A stretch of 64,000 nucleotides of DNA, taken from positions 1,323,945 through 1,387,944 of the forward strand of contig BCIA01000008.1 in the NCBI GenBank assembly GCA_001599815.1, read 5' to 3'. Origin of the DNA: Furcasterigmium furcatum (Eukaryota; Ascomycota; Sordariomycetes; Glomerellales; Plectosphaerellaceae). Below, one piece after another: positions 10,945-22,141 of this stretch (positions are counted from its first letter, which is position 1; every line of letters begins with the position of its first letter). The notes below the pieces were generated by a model. The model had not been told where the DNA came from. It saw only the letters and a list, made by a program, of their open reading frames with translations, and made no database searches. Position numbers and translations under genes: made by a program.

Positions 10945-12556
10945 ATGACGGAGGTTTCTTCCACGAGGCTGTACCTGGGCAACCTCCCTCGCACAGGTGT
11001 GCTCCAACGACAACTTCGCCTGACTGCCTTTCCGTGACATTCAACTGATTTCCCTTCCTAGCCACCAAGGCGGACGTCGAGGCCCATTTTGCCGCCCATG
11101 GCACTGGTGAGATTGTCGAGATCAAGATCATGAATGGTTTCGGCTTCATCGAGTACAAGGACCCCATGGACGCCCGGGATGTCGTTCCAGGTGAGTTTGC
11201 GCCAGTACACTTCCTCCTCGTCACATGCAGCCTGCTAACCTATGCGTCTTTCCATCAGCTTTCCGTATGTTTCCTCCGTCCCGACGAACTGCAACCACCA
11301 CATCCCAAACCCCCTTCCTGTTCCCCGCTAATCACGGAACGCCTCAACAGATGGCAGCGAGTTCATGGGCGAGCGGCTCACTGTTCAGTTCGCCCGTGGC
11401 AACAGACACCGTGAAGGCCCCCCCGCCGCCGGCGGTACCGGAGGCGGCTTCAATGAACGCGCACCTCCTCGGCCCCGCCGAACGCAGTTCCGGATGCAGA
11501 TTTCTGGACTTCCTACCGATACCAGTTGGCAGGTCTGTTCATTTTCTCCCCTTCGTGCACCCTCGGGCCCTTTGGAACCGTCCCGCTCCGTCCAGCTCAG
11601 TATCGGATGAAAAAGAGCGGTCGCCCAGGCCAGCTCTTGGCTTGTTGCTTCCCTCGTGTGTCTGGATATCTATGTTTCTGGGACTCTGGGACGGCACACT
11701 TTTCCCTGTTGGTGGACCTTATCTAGGACCCCCTCTCGGCCTTGCCTGGCTCTGTTCCGAAGGACACCTACCCGACGAGGATTCATGATGCACCATGCCT
11801 GGATAGCGACTTACTTGGACTCTTGGATTCTAGGACCTCAAAGACTTTGCCCGTCAGTCCAGTCTGGACGTAGTATACTCGGAAACTGGCCGTGACAAGG
11901 ACGGCCGAGGGTAAGAGGAGACCTCGTGGAGTCAATCCGCACGAAAGAATCGCACTTGCTGACCCATGTGCACACAGCTTCGTTGAGTTCGAGTCTGCCG
12001 CTGATCTTCGCACCGCGGTAGAGAAGCTCGACGGACGTGATTTCAAGGGAAAGTCTGTCACCTGCGTTGCTGATGTAAGTCTACGCTGCCATGGAAAGGA
12101 TGATTGCGTCCCTAACTTGACCAGACCCAGCCCGAAGCCCCGCCTCGGGATCCCCGGGGACGTTCGCGATCCCCTGGTGGACGCCGACCGTATCCTGCTC
12201 CCGTGAACGACTGGGACCGCCGAGGCCCGCCCCGCGGCTACAGCCCTCCCCGTGAGGGCTACCGTGAGGGCTACCGCGACAGAAGCCCCCGTCGCGACTA
12301 TTACGACGACCGTGCTCGTTACAGGTCGCCTCCCCGTCGGCCGATGGAGGATTATCCGCCGCCTCCCCCCCGTGGCCGGTACGACGATCCGTACCGCCGG
12401 GACTACCCTCCTCCTCCTGACCCGTACGCCAACGGACGGCCCTACGACCGGCCCCCTCGGGACTTTGGTCCCCCTCCTCCTCGCGATGGTGGCTACCCTC
12501 GCGACCCCTATCCCCGCGAGTATGAGCGCGGCGGTGGTGGCGGTCGTTACTGGTAA
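10945..12556 (+). CDS. SR-family splicing factor, Srp1/Srp2-like, seven exons
   Basis: Exons: 10945-10996, 11062-11190, 11259-11264 (6-nt microexon), 11351-11532, 11834-11910, 11978-12074 and 12125-12556; product 324 aa. The first RRM begins TRLYLGNLPRTATKADVEAH (RNP2 LYLGNL) and has RNP1-like MNGFGFIEYKD. A second RRM begins FRMQISGLPTDTSWQDLKDF and has GRGFVEFE-type sequence. The tail is rich in RSRSP, RDRSPRR, Tyr, Pro and Gly. Family knowledge: SR proteins bind exonic RNA and promote spliceosome assembly. The microexon restores DVVPAFHGSEFMG, matching the length of S. pombe Srp2 (DIVNDFQGKEFMG, from memory); skipping it gives DVVPDGSEF, still in frame. Intron 4 (11533-11833) is 301 nt with a GTCTGT donor, unlike its 50-86 nt neighbours. 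Confidence 0.9.
11259..11264 (+). other. 6-nt microexon of the SR gene
   Basis: The six bases CTTTCC are preceded by an intron with its own GTGAGT donor, GCTAAC branch site and CATCAG acceptor (11191-11258). They are followed by an intron with GTATGT donor, GCTAAT branch site and AACAG acceptor (11265-11350). Both phases fit. Inclusion gives Ala-Phe-His where skipping gives Asp. Confidence 0.8.
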
Positions 12557-13270
12557 CTCCACTCCGTTCGTTGCGTGCCGCTTGGGGCTGTCCTTGACCG
12601 TCTTCCAGATCACAGCGTCATCGCCGACAAGTTTGGCTCTGCGTTCCACGACAAAGGTTGTAAGCTGGGGCAGGCACAGAACTTGCGGAGAGTAGAGAAT
12701 AGGTTCTCTTCAGCACGTTGATTTCATGGCCTACGATGAGTGCTCTCTGTGGTTATGCCGACCCATCAGATAATCGCTTTGGAGTTCGCCATTTTCCCCA
12801 TTCAGACCATGGCCACAGCAGCATTGACGACTTGCGGGTACGACTTTTGCAGTGCCATATGTATTTACTTGCGGCCTGCTGTAACGACGACAAGAAAACG
12901 GGCATTTCTGCGCAAAATGGGCGGATTGGGGCGAGGACACAGGATCGGAAGGGATAGGGGCACAGAGGCACACGCACACACACATGTTCATGTATGAGTA
13001 TGAGCGGAAGCTAGTCAGAACAAACACAGGTTTCCTATCATTTCGCATTACATATGACTCGCTGCGACAGAGCAGAGGTACAAAACGAGGCAACTGAGAG
13101 CCAAAAGAGCTGCCCTTGGGCTGAAGGCATACTCCGTCGAAAAACAGCGACAGTGAACATCACAAATATGCCGACGTTATCGGCGATTCAGGCATTCTTC
13201 AGTGCCCAGTGTGGTGGTGAGATACACGAGGAGGAGTCCTCTGTTCCGGCAATCCGGCTCTGGCGGTTGT
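12557..13270. other. Convergent 3' region
   Basis: About 710 bp between the convergent SR and PEX11 genes. It contains a short CA-rich microsatellite near 12970. No coding signal is supported. Confidence 0.5.
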
Positions 13271-14037
13271 TTAGGCCGTCTTCTTCCACTGGGTGTAGAC
13301 GCCGATCAAGCTGCTGACGGTACCGGCGATACCGACAATACCATCGTCGAAGCTTGCCCAGCCCAGCGCGGTCGAGGGGACGGTCAGGTCACAGACGTCG
13401 GAGAGGAGCTGGAGGCGGCTGGCGGCGCGTTCCCTGCGGAGCGTTAGCGGGGGGGATGTTTTCATCAAACAAGGGAGGGGAGGGGTTCCACGCACAGGGC
13501 TATCCTCTTGCTCTCGACGACGCCCTCGCCCTCCTTCCTGTCGACCTTGGCCTCGCGCTGGCGCAGGCGGTAGAGCGTGTAGGTCTGGGCGATGATGCTG
13601 AAGAAGATGCCGAAGGCCCAGAAGCGGTAGGCCTCGCGCTGATAGGTCTTTGCGCGAGGGGACTTGACGGCGCCCACGGCGTCGAGGACGGTGGCGGCGT
13701 CGAAGGAGAGGTAGCCGGCGTAGCCAAGCTGGCGGCCGACGGCGGCGTAGCGGAGGACGGGGTCGAGGGTCTTTGCATCGGCGGCGGCGGCGGCGGCCTT
13801 GAAGTGCTCAACATTCTTGCCGATGCGGAGGAGCTTACGGGTCAGGCCGAACTGCTTCTTGACGGCGTCCCAAGGGACGACCTGGGCGGTGAATGCGTTG
13901 GTGCGGGCGAGGTACCAGGCATAGAAGCGGGCGAAGTACTGGATAGTGCGAAGCAGTTTGTCGCGGCCGACGGTAGTGGCGACAAAGCGGAGGTAGTGGG
14001 CGACCGAGGGGTGGTAGACGAGGGCGTCGGCGACCAT
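13271..14037 (-). CDS. PEX11: Peroxisomal membrane protein Pex11
   Basis: Exon 1 is 14037-13496 and exon 2 is 13433-13271; the intron 13495-13434 has a GTGCGT donor and CGCTAAC branch site. Product 234 aa. It begins MVADALVYHPSVAHYLRFVA, then GRDKLLRTIQYFARFYAWYL, the conserved Pex11 amphipathic region. RIGKNVEHFKAA follows, then AYRFWAFGIFFSIIAQTYTL (membrane-associated). Splicing yields ERAASRLQLLSDVCDLTVPS and a final hydrophobic DDGIVGIAGTVSSLIGVY ending in WKKTA. Family knowledge: Pex11 elongates peroxisomal membranes and drives peroxisome proliferation. It shares a 1.5-kb divergent upstream region with FBP1. Confidence 0.94.
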
Positions 14038-15576
14038 CTTGGCTGTTTGTTTGATGGTTATGGTGCTGGTAGAAGCTGTGGTAATTGCCGGTTGAGAGTT
14101 TGCACTGGAGGGTGAGAGATATGACCGCTACTGGCTGGGAGGATTCGAGGAGGATTGCAATGAGTCGGGTGACGTCGCTATCCTCGGCTCGATATGGCGA
14201 CGAGGTCGGCGGGCTGCAGGACTGACTGGAGAGCAAACGCCTGTGTGTATCACGACGAAGTCAAGTAAGAAGGCGACAATGTTGTTGAGAAAAGGTCGGA
14301 AGACAATTGCGGTACCGAGACCCCAAGTCAACCGAGATCAATGCGAGCAGTTGCCCAAGTCAGTCAGTTGCTCGCGCAATTGCGACAGCACATGCCGAGG
14401 TCCGCTGCGGGCGAGTCGTTGCCCAGACCAGCGAAACTGGGGGAAGACCCCCCGTCCCAGTCAGCAGCAAAGGACTTGTTGCCGAAGAGCACGGGCCACG
14501 GGCCGAGATGGCCCGCTGGGATTGTTGGTTGGGCCGCCTGCTTATCTAATTGTATGTGTGGCTGGTGCTATGTCCCAGCCTCACTTGGCCCGAACCGCCA
14601 CATGTACGTGGGGCTAGCTGTTTCCGCTCGACGAGAACCATGATGTCACGCGCGCGTTTTCCGGTGAGCGCGGGGCCTCTTCATCCTGTGTCCTTTTCCC
14701 CTTCGGTGCGACAGATAGCGAGGTCTTCCGAGAAATCCTCGCGATTTGAAGTCCCAAGGGCCAACCCGCCATCTACCGTCTCCATCTCGGGTTCCCCTCG
14801 GCCGGAAATGCGCCTGCCCCTGTATCCGTCTGCCGAGTCGAGACCTTTTCAAGCGAGATGCACGCCTTCTCATTCGTGCACCGGCGCGGCCTTCTGCCCG
14901 GTCATCGGCGGGTCTCCCCGGCGCGTTCTGGCTGAGCGAGGAGCGCTGCTTGTCCGTTCCGATCAATGGCCTCACGATCGTTCCCGACCCCAGGGCCGCA
15001 GGACATGACAGGGCAAGACGGGGCAGGGACGGTGGCGGGATATCTGGAGGAACTCGAGTTTGTCCGTCGAGGCCTTATCCATCGGATCTTCGACTATCTT
15101 CTAGCTATCTTACATTCCCACCCGTGGCCCCTCCAATTCTCCAACTACGGCCTGTGCTACTACTAGAACCAGTGCCGCCCCTTCGAAAGGTTCCCGGTCT
15201 CTAGCTTATCGTCTTCGCTCTCCTCCCTTCTTCCTCTGTCCTCGTTATATCGTCCTCTCCATCTCAACACCCAGCTGCCTCAGCATCTCGTGCCCCGATC
15301 AGGAACGACATTGGCCTGGCCTCCCCCAAATTCAAGGCGCTCCGGAACTTCCCCCCTCGGCTCCCCGCGGCATCGTGAACCTTTACCCCACCATTATTAC
15401 TTAGTACGCGCCCATTCCCGGAGACCTGAGACCTTGAAGAACCACGCGACCGCCCCCGGCGCTTTTGTCTCGTTCTCCCTTCTCTCTCACTTTCCGTCTT
15501 GCGTGTCTGACTTTGTCCCTCCTTCTACAGCTTCAATTTTCTCCCACACCATCTTCCAGACATCCAATTGCCCGTC
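14038..15576. promoter_or_regulatory. Divergent PEX11-FBP1 promoter region
   Basis: 1.54 kb with no supported gene, lying between two divergently transcribed genes used in fatty-acid and gluconeogenic growth. It holds four copies of the hexamer CCTCGG or its complement, at 14182-14187, 14395-14400, 14796-14801 and 15355-15360. This is the core recognised by FarA/FarB-type regulators in Aspergillus. The FBP1-proximal 400 bp is very pyrimidine-rich, as in many fungal core promoters and leaders. Regulatory meaning is inferred. Confidence 0.4.
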
Positions 15577-16728
15577 ATGTCGGCTTACACCAACGGCTCC
15601 GGCCAGGAGACCGAGAAGATCAACACCAACATCGTCACCCTCACCCGCTTCCTCACCGAAGAGCAGGCCAAGCACAAGGAGGCCACCGGAGATTTTACGT
15701 AGGCCTCGATCACCTCCCCTGCCCTGTTCGCAGGCCTCTGACTGTCCTTGTAGCCTCCTCTGCCACGCCCTGCAATTTTCCTTCAAGTCCATCGCTTACT
15801 ACATCCGCCGCGCCACACTCGTCAACCTCACCGGCCTCGCTGGCTCCTCCAACACCACCGGCGACGACCAGAAGAAGCTCGATGTCATCTCCAACGACCT
15901 CTTCATTGAGGTCATGCGCTCGTCCGGCAAGTGCGCCCTGCTCGTCTCCGAGGAGGAGGAGGACGTGATCTTCTTCAAGGACGGCAGCGGCGCCCGCTAC
16001 GCCGTCGCCTGCGACCCCATCGACGGCTCTTCCAACCTCGACGCCGGCGTCTCTGTCGGCACCATCTTCGCAATTCACAAGCTCCCCGACGGCTCCACCG
16101 GTACCAAGGAAGACATCCTCAAGCCCGGCACCGAGCTCCTCGCCGCCGGCTTTACCATGTACGGCGCCTCCGCCCAGCTTGTCATCACCATGCGCGACAG
16201 CACCGTCAACGGCTTCACCCTCGACAACGGTGTCGGCGAGTTCATCCTCACCCACCCCGACATGCGCCTCCCCAAGGCCCGCGCCATCTACTCCGTCAAC
16301 GAGGGCAACTCCCTCTACTGGGAGGACTCCACCAAGAACTACTTCAACTCCCTCAAGGAGCCCCAGGCCGACGGGAAGCCTTACAGTGCCCGCTACATCG
16401 GCTCCATGGTCGCCGATGCCTACCGAACCCTGCTGTACGGCGGTATTTTCGCCTACCCCGCCGATAAGAAGAGCCCCAAGGGCAAGCTGCGCATCCTGTA
16501 CGAGTGCGCGCCCATGGCCATGGTGTTCGAGAACGGTGAGCACTATCCCTTACCCCGGTCAGCCCTGGTTGGGTCGTCAAGGCTAACTCTACCGCAGCGG
16601 GTGGTCAAGCTGTTGACAGCAAGATGAGGAGGATGATGGAGGTCGTTCCGGAACACATCCACGACAGGGCGGGCATCTTCATGGGCAGCTACGATGAGAT
16701 CGAGAAGGTCAAGACGTTCTTCAAGTGA
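15577..16728 (+). CDS. FBP1: Fructose-1,6-bisphosphatase
   Basis: Exons 15577-15698, 15754-16535 and 16598-16728; introns of 55 and 62 nt. Product 344 aa, the usual length. Start MSAYTNGSGQETEKINTNIV. After the first junction it reads FTLLCHALQFSFKSIAYYIR and LVNLTGLAGSSNTTGD. The metal and substrate signature is DPIDGSSNLDAGVSVGTIF, preceded by SEEEEDVI. RYIGSMVADAYRTLLYGGIF and GKLRILYECAPMAMVFENAG bind the sugar phosphate, and the C-terminus MGSYDEIEKVKTFF is typical. It hydrolyses fructose 1,6-bisphosphate to fructose 6-phosphate in gluconeogenesis, in the cytosol. Codon use is strongly C-ending, consistent with high expression. Large open frames on the opposite strand (for example 15710-16543) are shadows caused by this bias. 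Confidence 0.97.
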
Positions 16729-16959
16729 GCTACGCGAGGGGCGTCCGGTAAGAAGGAGAATGCTGCATGATACAGGGGATGGCCATGACAGGGGATGATC
16801 TATAAACAAGTTAAGGCACAGGACGGGGATTCAGTCCCACGGGACCACGTCGTTATGATATCAAGCCGGCTTCACGCGACTTGTGGGCCGGGAAAATAAC
16901 AAGTTCTTTCACCGAGATGGTTTGAGCCTTGTCTGCAATGGAACGCCTACTATTGCCCG

Positions 16960-18087
16960 CTAAGAGAAGATCTTGGGGAACAGCAGGGGGGTGTTCTTCC
17001 TCCACTCCTGATAATCCTTCCTCTGGCCGTAGCGCTTGTCATACTTCTTCTCTGACAGCGGCACGCCCGATATTTTGAGCAGGAGGAAACTGACGAACGA
17101 AGGACTCACATACGACAATGCTGCGGCAGTAGCGAGGCCAGGCAGGCCAACCGGCAGTCCGAGGCCCAGTTGTATGGGACGGGACAGCAGCACGCCGAAT
17201 GCCACAGTTGCGATCCCGGTCCAGAGGGAGATCTCGCCAAAGTAATTGGGGAAGCGGCTGCGATGTCGAGTCAGCACCGACAAGATCCGTCCTGGTCGGG
17301 GGGGGCTTTACCTCCGCGACCACAAGCCCTTGGTCAAGAAGTCCTCGTCGTGGAGCTTGGCCTTCTTCGCCGCCATCCACTTGCTCTTCTGCCTGTCGGC
17401 TGCAACTTCGTACGCGAAGCCGCCGCTGTAGAGGAGCAGGCCGAGCACGTCAGCGACCCTGACTGATGGGATGGCGGCAAAAGCAGCAGCTGGGACGGAA
17501 TTAAGGACCACAACGGGCATGACACATAAGGATACCCATGTGGCCTGTGCGAAGAAGGCGGCGGCGAAACGGGGCGTGCTCTTCTTGATCTCGTCAAAGC
17601 GCGAATCTTTGCCTTCGGAGAGGATGCGCTGGAAGAGGAAAGAGCCCACTGGATTGTGCTTGAGTTAGTTGGGATCACTTTGGACAGACAGGCCTGCGCG
17701 GCAAATATACTTACAACGGAGGGCCCAGATTGTGACAGCGCTAGAGAGGAGAACCTGGCGCCAGTTCAAGGCTGCGACGCCTCCTGGACTGGTAGTGAAG
17801 GGGGACAGGAGGCTCGGAAGCGGGGCTTTAGCCGCGACGTCGGGGACTCCTCGTAGTGTAGTAGCGGCGTAACGGGCACGCAGCGAGGGAAGATACAAGC
17901 TGAGAAGCGTGACGGAGAGGTAGGTCAACGAGCCGGAGAAGTCATAGAAGCTCTCATTCTGGGCGATGATGGAAGGGATCGCAAATGCGGCCTGGATGGC
18001 AAACGCCGCGGACACTGAAGGCACGAGGTTTCGGAGCAAGGGGGAGCGGAAGTTGGTGAGGTGAAGAAGTGACTGGAGGAGCGTCAT
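16960..18087 (-). CDS. DUF1295 / steroid 5-alpha-reductase-like membrane protein
   Basis: Exons 18087-17715, 17648-17312 and 17257-16960, with introns 17714-17649 (GTAAGT) and 17311-17258. Product 335 aa from the Met of MTLLQSLLHLTNF; an upstream in-frame Met at 18141 would add 18 residues. Several hydrophobic helices are visible: SVSAAFAIQAAFAIPSII, AAFFAQATWVSLCVMPVVVL and ISLWTGIATVAFGVLL. The family block is KLHDEDFLTKGLWSRSRFPN followed by YFGEISLW; many relatives have SRHPNYFGE, so the His is Phe here. The C-terminus VPLSEKKYDKRYGQRKDYQE is also typical. The fold is that of isoprenylcysteine methyltransferase/steroid reductase relatives. Substrate is unknown. Confidence 0.85.
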
Positions 18088-18537
18088 GATGTTGTTCCGC
18101 GTCTCTGCGCGTCGTTGACTGAAGAATGGCCGGTCGAGCAAGCAAGCAGGAGCACTCGAGCGAAAGATGAAGACTCGGACCGTGGACTCTTAAAAAAGAT
18201 CTCGTGAATCACCGCCGATGCGAGGCGATCTCGTTCCCTTTGGCCAGGGACAGGTATCGGGCCCGCGGGCCCTTGCAAGGAAAAGAAAAATGTATGACGA
18301 CATGAGACACTGTTGAGATCCATCTATCACCGAAGGTGTGATCCTCACCGAGCACTCACCGAATTTCACTAGGGTGCTCTGTCCCCGCCCGGTGAGCAAA
18401 TGACGTGCCGCCAGGTTGCCCCGCGGCGGGTGTGTGCCCCTCGCTTTAGTGTCCTCCTGGAAGCTGTGCTTCTCCGATCGCGCAGCGGGTTACTTTTGGG
18501 AAGACTCAACAACATTCACAGATATCTGTACATCAAG
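18088..18537. other. Divergent promoter, DUF1295 gene and HOM6
   Basis: 450 bp between two divergent genes. No TGASTCA cross-pathway site was found here by eye, although HOM6 is an amino-acid biosynthetic gene. No additional gene. Confidence 0.45.
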
Positions 18538-19697
18538 ATGGCTCCCGCAAACCAGCAAGTTCTCATTGCCATCATTGGTACGCTTGCATTGACACTCCAA
18601 GCCCGGCAATGGCCTGCTAATTCAAGTCACAAATAGGCGCTGGTGGGGTTGGCAAATCCTTTCTCTCCCAGCTCCAGACCCTGGCCGCCAGGCGTCCCTC
18701 GCCGAAGCTGAGCCTCGTCTACATCTCGACGAGTAAGAAGGCTCTCTACAATGACGACTACTCTGTCGTTAGCACCGACAACGTCCTCGACACACTGGCC
18801 GCCTCATCCCGCGCCCCGCCCGCGCTGCCCCAGGTCGTCGAATACCTGGCCGCGGCGCCCGCAAAGGTCGTCCTCGTCGACAACACCAGTTCGCAGGACG
18901 TGGCCGATCAGTACCCTGCCTTCCTCGGAAAGGGCGTCAGCATCGTGACACCTAACAAGAAGGCCTTCTCCGGCTCGTACAAGTTGTGGCAAGACATCTT
19001 CAACGCTGCATCCACCTCGGGGGCGAGCGTCTTCCACGAGTCATCAGTTGGCGCCGGCCTTCCCGTCATCTCTACCCTCAATGACCTCGTCCATACTGGC
19101 GACAAGGTCACCAAGATCGAGGGTGTCTTCAGCGGCACCATGTCCTTCCTCTTCAACACCTTTGCTCCGACGTCGGGCACTGGCGGCAAGTGGTCCGCCG
19201 AGGTGAAGAAGGCCAAGGAGCTGGGCTACACCGAGCCCGACCCGCGCGACGACCTCAACGGCCTCGACGTCGCCCGCAAGCTCACCATCCTCGCCCGCCT
19301 GGCCGGCCTGCCCGTCGAGTCCCCCACGTCGTTTCCCGTGCAGAGCCTGATCCCCAAGGCTCTCGAGTCGTGCACGAGCGGCGACGAGTTCCTCGAGAAG
19401 CTGCCCGATTTTGACTCGGAGATGGAGCAGACTAGGGCCGCCGCGGAGAAGGAGGGCAAGGTTGTCCGTTTTGTCGGCAGCATCGACGTGGCCTCTAATC
19501 AGGTGAAGGTCGGCCTGGAGAAATTCGACCTCTCCCACCCCATTGCGGCACTCAAGGGCAGCGACAACATCATCAGCTTCTACACCGAGAGGTACGGTAG
19601 CAACCCCCTCATCATCCAGGGCGCTGGCGCCGGTGGCGACGTGACCGCCATGGGCGTGACGGCCGACCTGCTCAAGGTCCTTGCGCGTATCTCGTAG
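18538..19697 (+). CDS. HOM6: Homoserine dehydrogenase
   Basis: Exon 1 is 18538-18577, the intron 18578-18636 (GTACGC donor, CTAAT branch) and exon 2 is 18637-19697. Product 366 aa, close to the yeast enzyme. MAPANQQVLIAIIG joins to GAGGVGKSFLSQL, the Rossmann NAD(P) loop. LVDNTSSQDVADQYPAFL, VTPNKKAFSG and YKLWQDIF continue the nucleotide-binding domain. SSVGAGLPVISTLNDLVHTG, VFSGTMSFLFNTF and ELGYTEPDPRDDLNGLDVAR form the catalytic and substrate region, with KLTILARLAG next. The tail GAGAGGDVTAMGVTADLL is conserved. It reduces aspartate semialdehyde to homoserine in threonine, methionine and isoleucine synthesis. Confidence 0.96.
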
Positions 19698-19829
19698 ATT
19701 GCCGATAGGGGCCGAAACGGAATAGAGCACACTGCTGTCCTCATCAGAGTTCTTCTCGAATGTTCTAAAGGCGTTGCATGTGGTTCTGAATTGTCATATT
19801 TGGCTGTTAGTCGTGCTTGTACGAGGCCA

Positions 19830-20649
19830 TTACCTAAGGAGGCCGCAGAAAAATGCTTTCCATGACGACGTCTCCCGATGGGGAGAAGCACCATCCAGGC
19901 CCTTGCCGGTCGAGTATTCAGTGGCTGACGTCCCTGGGCGGCCCACGAAAGCCGCAACATAACGAATTCTGAGGCTAAATGCGCCAGACTGCTCCCCGAA
20001 GAAACTGCGACATGGTTAGCTCGCGGTCACTCCGAGAGCCTATTTGAGATTTCAGGCTGCTTGGCTGGCACAGAAATGCTGCAAACGTACCTGCGCATCA
20101 TGAAGCTGACTCGCTTGATGCTGGCTAAATCCAGGGGTTTCGCGCCCGGCCTGGGCTTCCCACGGTACGTAGGCTTGAGATCGCTCCACCGGATGACAAT
20201 GTCACGGCCAGGGGTCGCGGTAAAGCTATACTCCCAGTTGACGGTGCTCTGGTCGCGTCCATCGTCACGTTTCGGCGGAATATCGTCCTTGAGCGTCAAG
20301 GTGTAGGTCTTGTCGTCTGCGACTTCGGAGACGGCGAGGACGATGCCGTCATGTTTCGAGATGTCGAGGTCCAGAATGTCGGTGGTGCGCTGGGACGCGA
20401 AGCCGGCGCCACCGAGAGCGGTGATGTCGAGCGTCCCATGAAAATGTGCGCATGCCGAGGAGTCAACCGTCAGGTAGGACTGGCTGCGTCCGCCACGAAC
20501 TCGGTCGTCTGAGTCGGTCCAATCCCCTACGTTCCACCGTCTGGTTTATTAGCATGATTAGCACACATTGCCCGAACCAGGCGGTCTCGTCGTGCGAATG
20601 CCTACCGGTCACCGCCGAAGAGGTATCGAATTGGCGTGCCACTCGACAT
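19830..20649 (-). CDS. CIA30-domain protein (complex I intermediate-associated 30 family)
   Basis: Exons 20649-20606, 20540-20091 and 20004-19830; introns 20605-20541 (TGCTAATAA branch) and 20090-20005 (GTACGT). Product 222 aa. It begins MSSGTPIRYLFGGDRRWNVG, a typical CIA30 start, then SYLTVDSSACAHFHGTLDI and LGGAGFASQRT. IRWSDLKPTYRGKPRP and LDLASIKRVSFMMRS lead across the junction into FFGEQSGAFSLRI, the family signature. The C-terminal 40 residues look unrelated and may be lineage-specific. Most likely a cytosolic fungal CIA30-like protein; an actual role in complex I assembly is not shown, and no clear mitochondrial presequence is visible. Confidence 0.85.
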
Positions 20650-22141
20650 GATGATTTCGGCCTCGACCTCGAGGTTTTGTTGTTTGTTGTTCGGGATTGT
20701 TTTCAAACTCGCCGTAGTGCACACCACAAGGCGCAAGGCTGCGTGCGGACTATGGGCCGGCCGAGTGGCTGGGCCTAGATATGCCTGGATAGGCCGAGGT
20801 CGTGGAAGGCTAGATTTTCCAGGCTTGCTTGACGCCTGTGTGTCGTCATCCGAAGGCACGGTTCATTTTGGGAATTTGAGAACCCCAGATAAGGCTCAAC
20901 ATAAGCGCGCGGGCGGCGCGTGTGGGGCTCAGCCGGAGAAGCCGCTACACCAGGTTTGGAATGTTTGCCAAGACCGGGGCGAGTGCTTGGCGCACGGTGC
21001 CTAGCCACTCTGAGTCCCGGACCATCCGGTCGGGCTCGGACCTTGAGTCGGGTTTATCTGCATCCAAACTCCGCATCGGACACATTTGACTGGCAAATGT
21101 CGCCGAAGCACCATCGTCGCCCCAAGCAAAGGTGTAGTCCCATGTCGACAGGTATCTCTCAATTCGAGGATTGCACGATACCATCGTTGTCAGGGAGGGG
21201 GTTCTCGCTTTTGTCGACCAACGTACGGGGAGGTTCAGGACATGGGAGGTTCAACCCCGCCGTTGACTGAGGTGTCAAGCCCACCTACCTCACCCCTTTC
21301 GGTGCAGGTACGGAGGATACGCGTATCTTGCATAGGTGACGACACCGCCATGCTCGTCCCCCTTTGCAGCCTTCTTTTCGGGCTCACACGCCCTCTGACG
21401 CAATTGTGCTTCGGGGTAGGTAGTCCAGCTTGCGAATCCTCCGTTTCCTGCTCTGGTCCCATTCTTTCGGCCACACTTTCTGCCCGTGTCGTGCGTCGTG
21501 ATTCCAAATCCTGGCCCGCCGCTCTCCCCGTGCACCCTTTGGGCCTCTCTGCCAAGATCTCGCCCTCTCAAGCCCATCATTGCCACGGATTCAAGATGAC
21601 CATGGCTAGTTTGTAGATTCCATGCCAAGGCAGATAATTTTGGCCAAGTCTGGCTTGCATCCACAGCGGCCGCGCCAGTCCGCGGTAACTTCCACCGCAT
21701 TGGGAAGCCGTGGAATCAAGGGTGGGTGTCTGCGATAACTCCGCATACACGATTCTACCGCGTACTCGCCACGCAATCCGCGTATCACGAGCAAGGAAGG
21801 CACTGGTCACCATGTCATGCATAGAAGTTGTCCGTTTTATGTGTGATGAAGTATCGTATCGACATTTGCTGCCTATGTACGCTCGTGCAAGATTGTCCAA
21901 CGAAGCTGGAACGTAGAGGTATCTTCGTCAAGTTGCAACGGCTGTCCCGGCAGAGCGTCTCTCTCGAGCATGCGCCAGGGCCGTTTTCCGTTCCCAAAAA
22001 TCTAGAAAATGCTGTGAAAAAGGGGGCGCCTGTTAACTCCGAAGCTGACCAAACCTGGCTTTCCCCTGTAAAACGCCGCCGGCCCGCCTCATGTGCACAC
22101 TAAGCATTGAAAAACAGTTGATGCGAGTGCCGCGAATAAAA
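20650..22141. other. Intergenic region, no gene supported
   Basis: About 1.5 kb between the CIA30 gene and the bZIP gene. Open frames here (for example 21086-21616) have mixed low-complexity composition, no recognisable family and no convincing splice structure. It may hold the CIA30 promoter and bZIP 3' UTR. Confidence 0.45.

Noticed and set aside
10194..11048. 284-aa plus-strand open frame
   Set aside because: Low-complexity Ser/Pro/Arg translation with no family resemblance; it runs through the start and first intron of the SR gene in another frame.
11783..12649. 288-aa minus-strand frame
   Set aside because: Antisense to the SR gene exons; Val/Thr/Arg-rich mirror of the Arg/Pro/Tyr tail.
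13354..14115. 253-aa plus-strand Gly/Val-rich frame
   Set aside because: Antisense to PEX11.
15710..16543. 277-aa minus-strand frame
   Set aside because: Antisense shadow of FBP1, whose C-ending codons suppress stops on the other strand.
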